From positions 1 to 27,732 of the forward strand of contig JAGWHA010000005.1 of assembly GCA_028867095.1 (NCBI GenBank): DNA of 27,732 nt, read 5' to 3'. Made by a program: the position numbers and the translations under genes. Below, one piece after another: positions 21,963 to 27,732 of this stretch. This DNA is from Microcaldota archaeon. GTDB taxonomy: Archaea > Micrarchaeota > Micrarchaeia > Micrarchaeales > CABMGC01. Position 1 is the first letter of the stretch; each line of letters begins with the position of its first letter. Under the pieces are notes generated by a model that worked only from the letters and a program-made list of their open reading frames with translations, was not told the DNA's origin and did no database searches.

Positions 21963-22592
21963 TCACTTCGCCTTCATCTCGACCTTCGCCTCGAAGTCAG
22001 AGATCTTGTATTTGAAGTCGTCGTTTGATTTTATTAAACCTTTCTCTTTCATGTACTCCCTTGCTAGCAAAAAGTACACAAGAGCAAGTGACCTTCGTCC
22101 CTTGTTGTTGCACGGGATTATCAGGTCCACGAACTTTATCCAGTTGTCCGTGTCGCTTAGCGCAATCACAGGGATGCTCGTCTTGCTCGCCTCCCTTATC
22201 GCCTGCCTCTCGTTTCTAGAGTCGCTCATTAGTATTATTCCAGGCTCTGTGTAGTCTGTCCTGTTCGAGTTTGTGAATATCCCTGGCATGACCCTTCCTG
22301 GCATGAACTTTGCGCTGATTATCTCTGCGAACTTTGATGCCGCGGAGATCGCGTAGATTCTCGATGCGGTGACCACGATGTCCTTTGGCTCGTATCTTGC
22401 GAGCATCTTTGCAGCAGTGCCTATCCTCTCGTTGATCGTGTCGAGGTTGAGCAGATAAAGCCCGTCCTCGCGTATCTTGTAGACGAACTGCTTCATTCCT
22501 GGGGACTTTGCCTTTGTTCCGATGTGTATTCCCACCTCTAGGTACTCGGCGTTGTCCACCAACAGTTGATTTTGATTGTTTTGTTCCGTCAT
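21963..22592 (-). CDS. rpsB: 30S ribosomal protein uS2
   Basis: The 209-residue protein is the archaeal form of S2: YLEVGIHIGTKAKSPGMKQF, YKIREDGLYLLNLDTINERI, FMPGRVMPGIFTN, SDSRNERQAIREASKTSIPVIALSDTDN and CNNKGRRSLALVYFLLAREY. It binds the small-subunit head near the mRNA exit. GGTG lies 5 nt before the ATG. Its start is 16 nt downstream of the tRNA-Pro 3' end, so the mRNA start is probably made by tRNA processing. The eno gene often found next to archaeal rpsB is absent here. Confidence 0.97.
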   Translation of the reverse strand: MTEQNNQNQLLVDNAEYLEVGIHIGTKAKSPGMKQFVYKIREDGLYLLNLDTINERIGTAAKMLARYEPKDIVVTASRIYAISAASKFAEIISAKFMPGRVMPGIFTNSNRTDYTEPGIILMSDSRNERQAIREASKTSIPVIALSDTDNWIKFVDLIIPCNNKGRRSLALVYFLLAREYMKEKGLIKSNDDFKYKISDFEAKVEMKAK

Positions 22593-22608
22593 GTATGCAC
22601 CATTAATC

Positions 22609-22695
22609 TGGGGTCGCCGGGATTTTCAGTTTCCTTTTGAACCCGGGTCTTATGCTCCCTAAGCACAGAGCCTAACCAAGCTAGCAGACGACCCC
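22609..22695 (-). tRNA. tRNA-Pro-like (anticodon AGG) with a 13-nt T-loop intron
   Basis: The coding strand forms a perfect 7-bp acceptor (GGGGTCG/CGACCCC) with discriminator A. The D-arm is TGCT/GGCT with a GG-containing loop. Anticodon stem TGTGC/GCATA encloses loop TTAGGGA, and the T-stem is CCGGG/CCCGG. The T-loop region is 20 nt instead of 7; removing the 13 nt at 22623-22635 leaves TTCAAAT, identical to the T-loop of the tRNA-Leu here. The mature length is 74 nt. G35, G36 and A73 fit archaeal proline identity, but A34 is highly unusual for archaea, where TGG, GGG or CGG would be expected. It sits between rpoN and rpsB. No CCA is encoded. Confidence 0.8.
22623..22635 (-). other. Intron in the T-loop (position 59/60) of tRNA-Pro
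   Basis: The 13-nt segment AGGAAACTGAAAA interrupts the T-loop. TTCA (exon) can pair with TGAA (intron) to form the 4-bp central helix of a bulge-helix-bulge. Three-nt bulges (AAA and AAT) lie on either side and the T-stem forms the outer helix. Cutting within each bulge yields a standard 7-nt T-loop. Because of repeated As the exact cut can shift by one base. Confidence 0.75.
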
Positions 22696-22725
22696 AGCGT
22701 TATCTATTTACCATATTTGTTTTAA

Positions 22726-22926
22726 TTACTTTCTCCCGTAGCTGATGACATCGTCGATCAGGTCGACGTTGCTGACTAGCATCCTTCTGCAGCAGTACCT
22801 CTTGATGCCGAGGTCCTCGAAGACCTTTGTCGGCTCCTCGTGGGCCTTGTTAACTCTCTTGTCGTATTCCTCCCACTTGTCGGCAATTATCTGCCCGCAT
22901 GAGAAGCATCGTACTGGGATCATCAT
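22726..22926 (-). CDS. rpoN: DNA-directed RNA polymerase subunit N (Rpo10)
   Basis: The 66-residue protein is the archaeal Rpb10 homologue. It begins [14 protein letters not shown] with the first zinc CxxC and has RYCCRRM with the adjacent Cys pair, the family's atypical zinc site. The tail is [11 protein letters not shown]. It helps assemble the D/L/N/P platform of RNA polymerase. The start aligns with the family start MI(I)PVRCF; an ATG one codon later is possible. It lies 15 nt downstream of uS9, in the standard archaeal order. rpoK, often next, is not in the window. Confidence 0.96.
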   Translation of the reverse strand: MMIPVRCFSCGQIIADKWEEYDKRVNKAHEEPTKVFEDLGIKRYCCRRMLVSNVDLIDDVISYGRK

Positions 22927-22941
22927 AGTATCATCATCAAT

Positions 22942-23472
22942 TCAACGGTATGACTTCTGGAACCTTGCCCTTGCCTTCGTTCCGAGGAACTTCTTCGGCT
23001 CGACCTGCCTTACGTCGTCGACGAGCAGCGTCCTGTCATACTTCATGTAAGCGCTCTTTATAACATCCGAGTTTGATGCGGCAGAGATTGCCTTTGCAAT
23101 CGCCGTCCTGCTTGCCTGGGACTGCCCGCTGATTCCTCCGCCGTATACATTCACCTTTATGTCGGAGTTGTTTGCGATCTCCCTTGTCAGGTTTGAGAAG
23201 TTGATCGGCTCGAGTATGAGCTCTCTGACCTCCTTTGGCTTGAACAGGCTGATTGAGACATTGTTGATTGTGACCCTTCCGGAGCCCTTGATCAGCCTCG
23301 CCCTTGCGATTGCCATCTTTCTCCTCGCCTTCACAAGCACGACCTTCGTCTTGGGTGCGGTCCTCTTTCTCTGCTTGACTGCCGCCTTTGCGACCTCCTT
23401 TACCTGTATGACTGCGCTGATCTCCTTGTTGAGGTTCTCGAGCGCGTCTGATTTTGCTGGTGTTTCTGCCAT
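22942..23472 (-). CDS. rpsI: 30S ribosomal protein uS9
   Basis: The product has 176 residues from ATG 23472, with GTGATGATC immediately upstream. The first 40 residues (MAETPAKSDALENLNKEIS) are an extension beyond the usual archaeal S9 of about 135 residues. The core has KARRKMAIARARLIKGSGRV, VYGGGISGQSQASRTAIAKA and the C-terminal TKARARFQKSYR tail that reaches the P-site tRNA. The extension is Lys/Ala-rich and probably helical. The gene is 5 nt downstream of the uL13 stop. Confidence 0.96.
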   Translation of the reverse strand: MAETPAKSDALENLNKEISAVIQVKEVAKAAVKQRKRTAPKTKVVLVKARRKMAIARARLIKGSGRVTINNVSISLFKPKEVRELILEPINFSNLTREIANNSDIKVNVYGGGISGQSQASRTAIAKAISAASNSDVIKSAYMKYDRTLLVDDVRQVEPKKFLGTKARARFQKSYR

Positions 23473-23477
23473 GATCA

Positions 23478-23930
23478 TCACTTGTTGTATCCGAGCTTTG
23501 CGACTAGCTCCTTGACCGAGATTGTGCTCTCAAAGACCTGGTGCGGGTTTGCAGTCTTGACCTCAACCATCTTAGCCTTCTTGAACTCCTCAGGCACTCC
23601 TATGTAAACCTTGAGGAGCTTGTATGCAGCCTTGCCCTTCGGCTTCTTGAACGGGAGCATTCCCCTTATCGCCCTCTTGACGAAAAGGTCCGCCCTTCTT
23701 GAGTGGTATGGGGAGTGCTCTGGGTTTGCCTTGTCCTGGAGCTCGAGCTTTCTCTTGTAGTTTGCGATTATCTGCTTTGGGTGGCCGCTGATGAAGACGT
23801 GCTCCGCGTTTAGGACTGCGACCTCGCTGCCGTTTAGGACCATCTTTGCGACCTGGCTGGCCAGCCTGCCCATTACCTTGTCCTTGCCGTCAACGACCTT
23901 TATCTCCGCTTCCTTTGTTTGGGCTGCCAT
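23478..23930 (-). CDS. rplM: 50S ribosomal protein uL13
   Basis: The product has 150 residues from ATG 23930, with GTGAT about 7 nt upstream; further in-frame starts at 23939 and 23942 are less well placed. L13 landmarks are VDGKDKVMGRLASQVAKMVL, VAVLNAEHVFISGHP, YHSRRADLFVKRAIRGMLP and YIGVPEEFKKAKM. It is an early-assembling large-subunit protein. It lies between eL18 and uS9 in the conserved archaeal operon, 8 nt from eL18. Confidence 0.96.
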   Translation of the reverse strand: MAAQTKEAEIKVVDGKDKVMGRLASQVAKMVLNGSEVAVLNAEHVFISGHPKQIIANYKRKLELQDKANPEHSPYHSRRADLFVKRAIRGMLPFKKPKGKAAYKLLKVYIGVPEEFKKAKMVEVKTANPHQVFESTISVKELVAKLGYNK

Positions 23931-23938
23931 GTCAATCA

Positions 23939-24289
23939 TCACATTATAATCCTTGGATTCTCCTTCTTTGTCATCTGGTCAACTGCGACCATCTCGCAGC
24001 CGCTTCCCTTGAGCTTGTGCGCTGCGGTCTCCGAGTACTCGACAGCCGCGATCTTGAACTTGTGGCTCACGTTTCCGAAGCTGAGCACCTTTCCTGGAAC
24101 GATCACGAACTCGCCCTCCTTTGCCATTTGCTCGAGCTTATTGAGGTTGACCGCGACGCGCTCCCTCTTTGGCATCGCCACGATCCTTCCCACCTGCTTC
24201 CAGAGGCCGGCGTTCTTAGAGTCGGCCTTCACAGTGGAGATTGCATGTAGCCATGCGTGAATCGCGTCCTTTTCTATTGTTCTTCTCAT
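23939..24289 (-). CDS. rpl18e: 50S ribosomal protein eL18
   Basis: The 116-residue protein is archaeal/eukaryotic L18e, with LWKQVGRIVAMPKRERVAVNLNK, the segment EGEFVIVPGKVLSFGNV, and HKLKGSG near the C-terminus. GTGAT lies 5 nt before the ATG. It begins 12 nt after the tRNA-Leu 3' end, so the ribosomal mRNA must be released from the tRNA precursor by 3'-end processing. Confidence 0.95.
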   Translation of the reverse strand: MRRTIEKDAIHAWLHAISTVKADSKNAGLWKQVGRIVAMPKRERVAVNLNKLEQMAKEGEFVIVPGKVLSFGNVSHKFKIAAVEYSETAAHKLKGSGCEMVAVDQMTKKENPRIIM

Positions 24290-24301
24290 CTTATCACTTT
24301 A

Positions 24302-24388
24302 TGCGGGGGTTGGGATTTGAACCCAAGCAAGCACTAAAGCTACTAACCCCTCGAGCTAGCGCATTTGACCGGACTCTGCCACCCCCGC
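24302..24388 (-). tRNA. tRNA-Leu (GAG)
   Basis: This is a class II cloverleaf of 87 nt. The acceptor is GCGGGGG/CCCCCGC with discriminator A. The D-arm is GCA/TGC with GG in the loop. Anticodon stem CTAGC/GTTAG encloses loop TCGAGGG (anticodon GAG). A long variable arm has an AGC/GCT stem, and the T-arm is TTGGG-TTCAAAT-CCCAA. Residue 33 is C instead of the nearly universal U. There is no intron and no encoded CCA. It lies 7 nt after rpoD and 12 nt before eL18. Confidence 0.93.
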
Positions 24389-24395
24389 ACAAGAC

Positions 24396-24968
24396 TTACT
24401 TCTTGATCTCCTTGTGCGCAGCCTTAAGTCCGTCATCTATTATATCTATTGCCCTATTTAAGATTTCCTTTGCGGTCATCTGCCCGAAGGTTTCAATGTA
24501 AAACTCAAACTCGGAGTTCTCCTCGTTTGCGGTGAATGTGACGAATCCAGGCTGGTACTTTGCGCTCTGCATCCCCATACCCAGTATCGCCTTGCCGTCG
24601 ACCTTCAGCCTCTGCCCTTCGGCGAGCTTCATGATAGGGATGTTCTCGTTTGCGACCTTCACCTTCTTGTCCGTCGCCTCGAGGTCCTTTGAGTATATCG
24701 TCTTTGGGCCCTCCGCCTCGAGGTGGAACATTATCTCGTCCTTCTCGTCGTAGCCCTCTGGAGTCAGAATCGGAACCAGGCCCATCCTGTGCGAGATGTA
24801 CTCGTCGAACATCGAGGTCGTGTTTTCGTAGAACGTCACCTTGTCGATCGCAAAGCACTGCACGCTGCCGCTTGCGATCCTCCTCACTGAGTTGACAAAG
24901 TTGTTGTTCACTCCGCTCACCTTGAAGCGCACAGCAGATGGGGTATTCTCAATAAAATTAACCTTCAT
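24396..24968 (-). CDS. rpoD: DNA-directed RNA polymerase subunit D (Rpo3)
   Basis: The product has 190 residues from ATG 24968, where the family start MKV...E.....VRF fits. It is the archaeal Rpb3/alpha-type subunit: FVNSVRRIASGSVQCFAIDKV, EYISHRMGLVPILTP and a C-terminal dimerisation domain ending in a long helix (KEILNRAIDIIDDGLKAAH). The Cys-rich ferredoxin-like cluster of some archaeal RpoD proteins is absent. It dimerises with subunit L to nucleate polymerase assembly. No Shine-Dalgarno sequence is seen, so as the promoter-proximal gene it probably has a very short leader. Confidence 0.95.
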   Translation of the reverse strand: MKVNFIENTPSAVRFKVSGVNNNFVNSVRRIASGSVQCFAIDKVTFYENTTSMFDEYISHRMGLVPILTPEGYDEKDEIMFHLEAEGPKTIYSKDLEATDKKVKVANENIPIMKLAEGQRLKVDGKAILGMGMQSAKYQPGFVTFTANEENSEFEFYIETFGQMTAKEILNRAIDIIDDGLKAAHKEIKK

Positions 24969-25003
24969 GAAAATCAATCGAAAAAGAGGCTCCGTATGCC
25001 TGA

Positions 25004-25012
25004 CTTTTATAG
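25004..25012 (-). promoter_or_regulatory. TATA box of the rpoD-ribosomal protein operon
   Basis: CTATAAAAG on the coding strand is centred 40 bp before ATG 24968, which predicts a leader of about 15 nt. A second candidate CTTTAAATA at 25033-25041 would give a longer leader. Confidence 0.5.
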
Positions 25013-25064
25013 AGATAATTATATTATTAATCTATTTAAAGCTAACGTTGGCCCTCATTTGGGC

Positions 25065-25622
25065 TCAAAGCAGCTCCACGGGGCGCAGTATACTGTACTG
25101 GGAGATGCCTATGCGCGCGTTGCTCCTCGCCACGACGAACAGGTGGTGGACCACAGGTATTGGTTTTATTGCGTCCGCAATCTTCCTTGCGCTTCCACCC
25201 AGCACCAGCTCGTCTGCGATCAGCACAGCCTTGTCCCCAGAAACCGGAATGTACCCATCAAGGTAGCCGCCATCAGTGTGGTTCTTTGGCCGATCGCGGA
25301 CCATTGTGAATTTGAGGCCAAGATTTGCCGCGACCATCGCGGCTATTGGGACGCCGTTGTGCCCCGAGGATACAACGAATGTGGGGGTGTATGAGGAGTC
25401 GGAATTGATCGAGCCTATCTTTTTTGAGAATATCTCGCTGATAAGCGTTAGCACTCTCGGATCCCCATACGCCTTCTTGACGTCCACATAATAGGGGGAA
25501 ACCCTTACGCCCTCCGCTGATTTTACGGTTGAGGGCTCCTTGTGGAGCACGCGCAGCTCCCTAAAGAGGCATATCAGCTCCTCCTTTTTGCTTCCCGCCT
25601 TAGTGTTTTGGTGTAAGAACAT
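25065..25622 (-). CDS. pyrE: Orotate phosphoribosyltransferase-like protein
   Basis: The product has 185 residues from ATG 25622, with AAGTGAT upstream. It has the order of PyrE motifs: VSPYYVDVKKAYGDP, VVSSGHNGVPIAAMVAANLG, the catalytic-loop-like RDRPKNHTDGGYLDGYI (Lys and His of the KxH loop), and the PRPP loop AVLIADELVLGGSARK. OPRT makes orotidine 5'-monophosphate in pyrimidine synthesis. The PRPP loop has Asp-Glu and Gly-Gly-Ser, slightly away from the DD..TTG consensus, so a related PRTase, or an OPRT-like regulator as known in some archaea, is possible. No other pyr gene is near. Confidence 0.7.
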   Translation of the reverse strand: MFLHQNTKAGSKKEELICLFRELRVLHKEPSTVKSAEGVRVSPYYVDVKKAYGDPRVLTLISEIFSKKIGSINSDSSYTPTFVVSSGHNGVPIAAMVAANLGLKFTMVRDRPKNHTDGGYLDGYIPVSGDKAVLIADELVLGGSARKIADAIKPIPVVHHLFVVARSNARIGISQYSILRPVELL

Positions 25623-25732
25623 GTTCGTGTAATCACTTGTTTCATCCAAACGCTGTGAAGAAGCCCTCAGTCAGATGCTTCCTGCACTTCCCGAACCTTA
25701 TTGGAATCCCTTTATGATTTTATAAATGCTAG

Positions 25733-25936
25733 CTAGGCTTTTGTCTTTGGAAACCTCTTTTTTATTGCGCTTTGTGCGGCGCCCCTTACACGTTCATCAG
25801 GATCGAACTTTAGTGCCATAAGAAATTCCTTGGGCAGCTTGGGATCTGCAGCAGCCTCGATGCGAACCAGAGGATTTTCATTCCTTGACCTGCGTATTAG
25901 GTGAATCTCCTCGCTGTTTGGTTCTTCGCTTGCCAC
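25733..25936 (-). CDS. Small HEAT/LRV-like helical repeat protein
   Basis: The 67-residue protein starts at GTG 25936. The segment NPLVRIEAAADPKLPKEFLM followed by DPDERVRGAAQSAI has the pattern of two short alpha-helical repeats of the HEAT or leucine-rich-variant type (N/D-P-x-x-x-V-R-x-x-A-A). Such repeats bind proteins or nucleic acids. The GTG lies about 31 bp from a TATA element at 25965-25970, consistent with a leaderless start. It is divergent from kae1. No partner can be named. Confidence 0.55.
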   Translation of the reverse strand: MASEEPNSEEIHLIRRSRNENPLVRIEAAADPKLPKEFLMALKFDPDERVRGAAQSAIKKRFPKTKA

Positions 25937-25964
25937 TGAATCTATTTTATTACTTATTTACCTG

Positions 25965-25970
25965 TATATA
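25965..25970. promoter_or_regulatory. TATATA element central to a divergent promoter (small HEAT-like gene and kae1)
   Basis: TATATA is a self-complementary hexamer lying about 26 bp from ATG 25994 on the plus strand and about 31 bp from GTG 25936 on the minus strand. One TBP site could serve both genes in opposite directions. Confidence 0.45.
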
Positions 25971-25993
25971 TTCTATTCGAGCAGGTTCGTTGA

Positions 25994-26968
25994 ATGTTGG
26001 TCCTTGGAATTGAGAGCAGTGCGCACACCTTCGGCGTGGGGATAGTCGACAAGGGCAAGGTGCTCTCGAACGAGAAGATAATGTTCAATATCTCCGACAA
26101 GGGGCTGATTCCCGGGAAGGTCGCAGAAACCCATGTAAAGAATGCTCCGAAGGCGGTGGAGATGGCGCTCAAGTCTGCCGGAATAAAAATAGCAGAGATT
26201 GAGGGAGTTGGGTATACTCGGGGGCCTGGACTTGGCCCTTGCCTGCAGGTGGGAGAGCTTACCGCAAAGGCGATAGCACGAAAGCTCAGGGTTAAGATAG
26301 CTCAGGTTAACCACGGGGCTGCCCACGTAGAGATTGCAAGAGAGGCTGCGAAGATGGAAAATCCTCTTGCTCTTTATGTGAGCGGAGGGAATTCGCAGAT
26401 ACTCAAGGCGTCAGACAAGCCGTTTAGGCACTACGAGATAATCGGAGAGACTTTTGACATAGGAATCGGAAACATGATAGATAATTTTGCACGCGCGGCG
26501 AAGCTCAATCCTGCCTGGGGGTCGACGGTCGCAAAGATGGCGCAGGGCGGAAAATACGTTCGGCTCCCATACACCGTAAAGGGGATGGATTTTGCATTCA
26601 CAGGGCTGCTCACAAGCGCAATCAAGCTTCTTGGCAGGGAAAGCAGGGAGGATCTGTGCTACTCGATTCAGGAGACGGCATTCTCGATGCTTTGCGAGGC
26701 TACCGAACGCGCACTTCTTCTTACAAGAAGCAAAGAGCTGTGCGTGTGCGGGGGCGTTGCGCAGAGCGCAAGGCTAAGGGAGATGCTTGCGATGGTGGCA
26801 AAGGAGAACGGCGCACGCTTCGGATTCGCTGCAAACGAATTTAATGCGGACAACGGAGGGATGATCGCGTTCCTCGCGGAGCGAATGCTAAAGAGCGGAA
26901 TGGACTCGAGTATATCGCAGTGCGGGGTGGAACAGAGGTACAGGATAGATAGGGCGAGGATTGCATGA
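25994..26968 (+). CDS. kae1: tRNA N6-threonylcarbamoyladenosine synthase Kae1
   Basis: The 324-residue protein is the archaeal TsaD/Kae1/OSGEP ASKHA-fold enzyme. It has VLGIESSAHTFGVGIVD, the metal-binding QVNHGAAHVE (HxxxH), YVSGGNSQILK, GETFDIGIGNMIDNFAR, and FNADNGGMIAFLA with the third ligand Asp. It transfers threonylcarbamoyl to A37 of ANN-decoding tRNAs within the KEOPS complex. The start is supported by the divergent TATA element 26 bp upstream. It overlaps bud32 by 4 nt (ATGA), so the two partners are translated together as separate proteins rather than as the fusion seen in some archaea. Confidence 0.96.
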   Translation: MLVLGIESSAHTFGVGIVDKGKVLSNEKIMFNISDKGLIPGKVAETHVKNAPKAVEMALKSAGIKIAEIEGVGYTRGPGLGPCLQVGELTAKAIARKLRVKIAQVNHGAAHVEIAREAAKMENPLALYVSGGNSQILKASDKPFRHYEIIGETFDIGIGNMIDNFARAAKLNPAWGSTVAKMAQGGKYVRLPYTVKGMDFAFTGLLTSAIKLLGRESREDLCYSIQETAFSMLCEATERALLLTRSKELCVCGGVAQSARLREMLAMVAKENGARFGFAANEFNADNGGMIAFLAERMLKSGMDSSISQCGVEQRYRIDRARIA

Positions 26969-27552
26969 AACTGATAAACTCCGGGGCCGAGGCGAAGATA
27001 TATTCGGAGACGCTTTTCGGCACCGAGATAGTGGTCAAGGAAAGAAAGGCGAAGCCCTACAGGATTGCGCAGCTTGACAGCGAACTGCGCGAGACGAGGA
27101 CAAAGAGCGAGGCGAGAATCCTCTACGAGGTTGGGGCGGCAGGGATAAATGCGCCCAGACTAGTTGGCATCGGAAAGTTCAGGATCTACGCGACAAAAAT
27201 TAAGGGGAAGCTTTTGATTGAGGCGGGAGTCGGCAGGATTGATTTTGGGAAGATAGGGATGCAGCTGGCGCTCATGCACAACGCTAATGTGGCCCATGGC
27301 GACTTCACTCCAGCAAACATCATGAAATGCGGCAGCGAATATTTCGTGATAGACTTTGGGCTCTCCGAGATAACGGGCAGCGTTGAGGAGAAGGCAATCG
27401 ACCTGCTGCTCCTCAAAAGGTCGATCGAGCCTGCGCAGTACAGGGAGTTCGCCAAGGGCTACGCTCGCATCTCCAAAAATCCAAAGATTGTGACTGCAAG
27501 ACTCAAAGAGATAGAAAAAAGAGGCAGGTACCAAGTGCGTACCCTTGCCTGA
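26965..27552 (+). CDS. bud32: KEOPS complex kinase/ATPase Bud32
   Basis: The 195-residue protein is a minimal RIO-like kinase. It has MKLINSGAEAKIYSE (glycine-poor nucleotide loop), VVKERKAKPYR (Lys), the RTKSEARILYEVGAAGI helix, the catalytic loop AHGDFTPANIM (HGDxTxxN type) and the metal-binding VIDFGLSE. The tail ends in basic residues (KEIEKRGRYQVR), as in the family. In KEOPS its ATPase activity supports t6A formation by Kae1. The stop is immediately followed by the convergent eL41 stop. Confidence 0.95.
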   Translation: MKLINSGAEAKIYSETLFGTEIVVKERKAKPYRIAQLDSELRETRTKSEARILYEVGAAGINAPRLVGIGKFRIYATKIKGKLLIEAGVGRIDFGKIGMQLALMHNANVAHGDFTPANIMKCGSEYFVIDFGLSEITGSVEEKAIDLLLLKRSIEPAQYREFAKGYARISKNPKIVTARLKEIEKRGRYQVRTLA

Positions 27553-27627
27553 TTACAGCTCTCCTACTCTTCTCTTCTGAGCTCGCTTGATTCTCTTCCT
27601 TCGCTTCTTTACCCATTTCCAGCGCAT
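27553..27627 (-). CDS. rpl41e: 50S ribosomal protein eL41
   Basis: The 24-residue product [20 protein letters not shown] followed by VGEL has the near-pure Arg/Lys/Trp composition and single-helix length of eL41, the smallest ribosomal protein, which bridges the subunits. In-frame TTG 27666 would add 13 residues ([13 protein letters not shown]) of similar character. It has GGTG 6 nt upstream and a TATA box 41 bp upstream, so the longer 37-residue form is possible. The gene ends against bud32 with no gap. Confidence 0.75.
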   Translation of the reverse strand: MRWKWVKKRRKRIKRAQKRRVGEL

Positions 27628-27702
27628 TCTGCCCTTCTTTTTCCATTTCCTAGGAATACTTCCCAAACATAACACCGTGTATTCTCTTTATCTGATGAAA
27701 TC

Positions 27703-27710
27703 TATATAAA
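27703..27710 (-). promoter_or_regulatory. TATA box for eL41
   Basis: TTTATATA on the coding strand predicts a transcription start near 27682. This leaves a leader of about 15 nt to TTG 27666, or about 55 nt to ATG 27627. Confidence 0.5.
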
Positions 27711-27732
27711 TAGCTATGCAATAAGATGCTTA

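Noticed and set aside
22596..22700. tRNA between rpoN and rpsB considered as a pseudogene because of its long T-loop
   Set aside because: All stems pair well, and removal of 13 nt at a bulge-helix-bulge gives a normal T-loop, so an intron explains it better than decay.
1..27732. CRISPR arrays, insertion sequences and long direct repeats
   Set aside because: No regularly spaced repeats, transposase genes or terminal inverted repeats were seen by eye; weak ancient repeats could be missed.

Overview
The window is from an archaeon, most likely a small-genome DPANN lineage close to Micrarchaeota. The evidence is an archaeal rpoD/eL18/uL13/uS9/rpoN/uS2 cluster, MCM, Kae1 and Bud32, eL41, a presenilin-type protease, two proteins with class III (archaeal pilin-type) signal peptides, tRNAs without encoded CCA (one with an intron), and many TATA boxes about 25 bp from start codons, which suggests leaderless mRNAs. 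The phylum is inferred from gene content only.

Region 1 (1-4373) is a compact five-gene plus-strand operon that is clearly AT-richer than the rest: 17 of the first 60 bases are G/C, against 32 of 60 in a sample line of dnaK. It encodes a DAHP-synthase-like aldolase with an altered metal site, a xylose-isomerase-like TIM-barrel enzyme, a putative phosphoribosyltransferase (PRTase) of unknown family, an LCMT/TcmP-like methyltransferase and a second PRTase-like protein. It looks like an acquired small-molecule pathway (perhaps for a nucleotide- or sugar-like product) and is the best candidate here for an undescribed system.

Region 2 (4362-9831) holds a basic small protein, a class III signal-peptide protein, a winged-helix protein, RNase HI, a TPR-AAA+ ATPase whose Walker A motif is split by a 361-residue LAGLIDADG intein, a bifunctional phosphoglucose/phosphomannose isomerase and tRNA-His. 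Region 3 (9880-14963) has a GT2 glycosyltransferase and then an HTH regulator-grpE-dnaK-dnaJ operon laid out like bacterial hrcA-grpE-dnaK-dnaJ. The frame of grpE has no normal start codon and may be a frameshift or a fusion to the HTH gene.

Region 4 (14960-21420) carries a glutaredoxin-fold protein, a membrane protein, a presenilin/SPP homologue just downstream of mcm, and divergently metG and an FAD-synthase-like gene. Region 5 (21417-24968, minus strand) runs rpoD, tRNA-Leu, eL18, uL13, uS9, rpoN, tRNA-Pro, uS2, pilin-like protein, with the two tRNA genes embedded at 7-30 nt spacing. The tRNA-Pro has a 13-nt intron in its T-loop and an unusual AGG anticodon. Region 6 (25065-27732) has an orotate-PRTase-like gene, a small HEAT/LRV-like protein, kae1-bud32 (the t6A tRNA-modification complex) and a tiny eL41 gene. 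No gap without a gene exceeds about 200 bases. No CRISPR array, insertion sequence or rRNA gene was seen.
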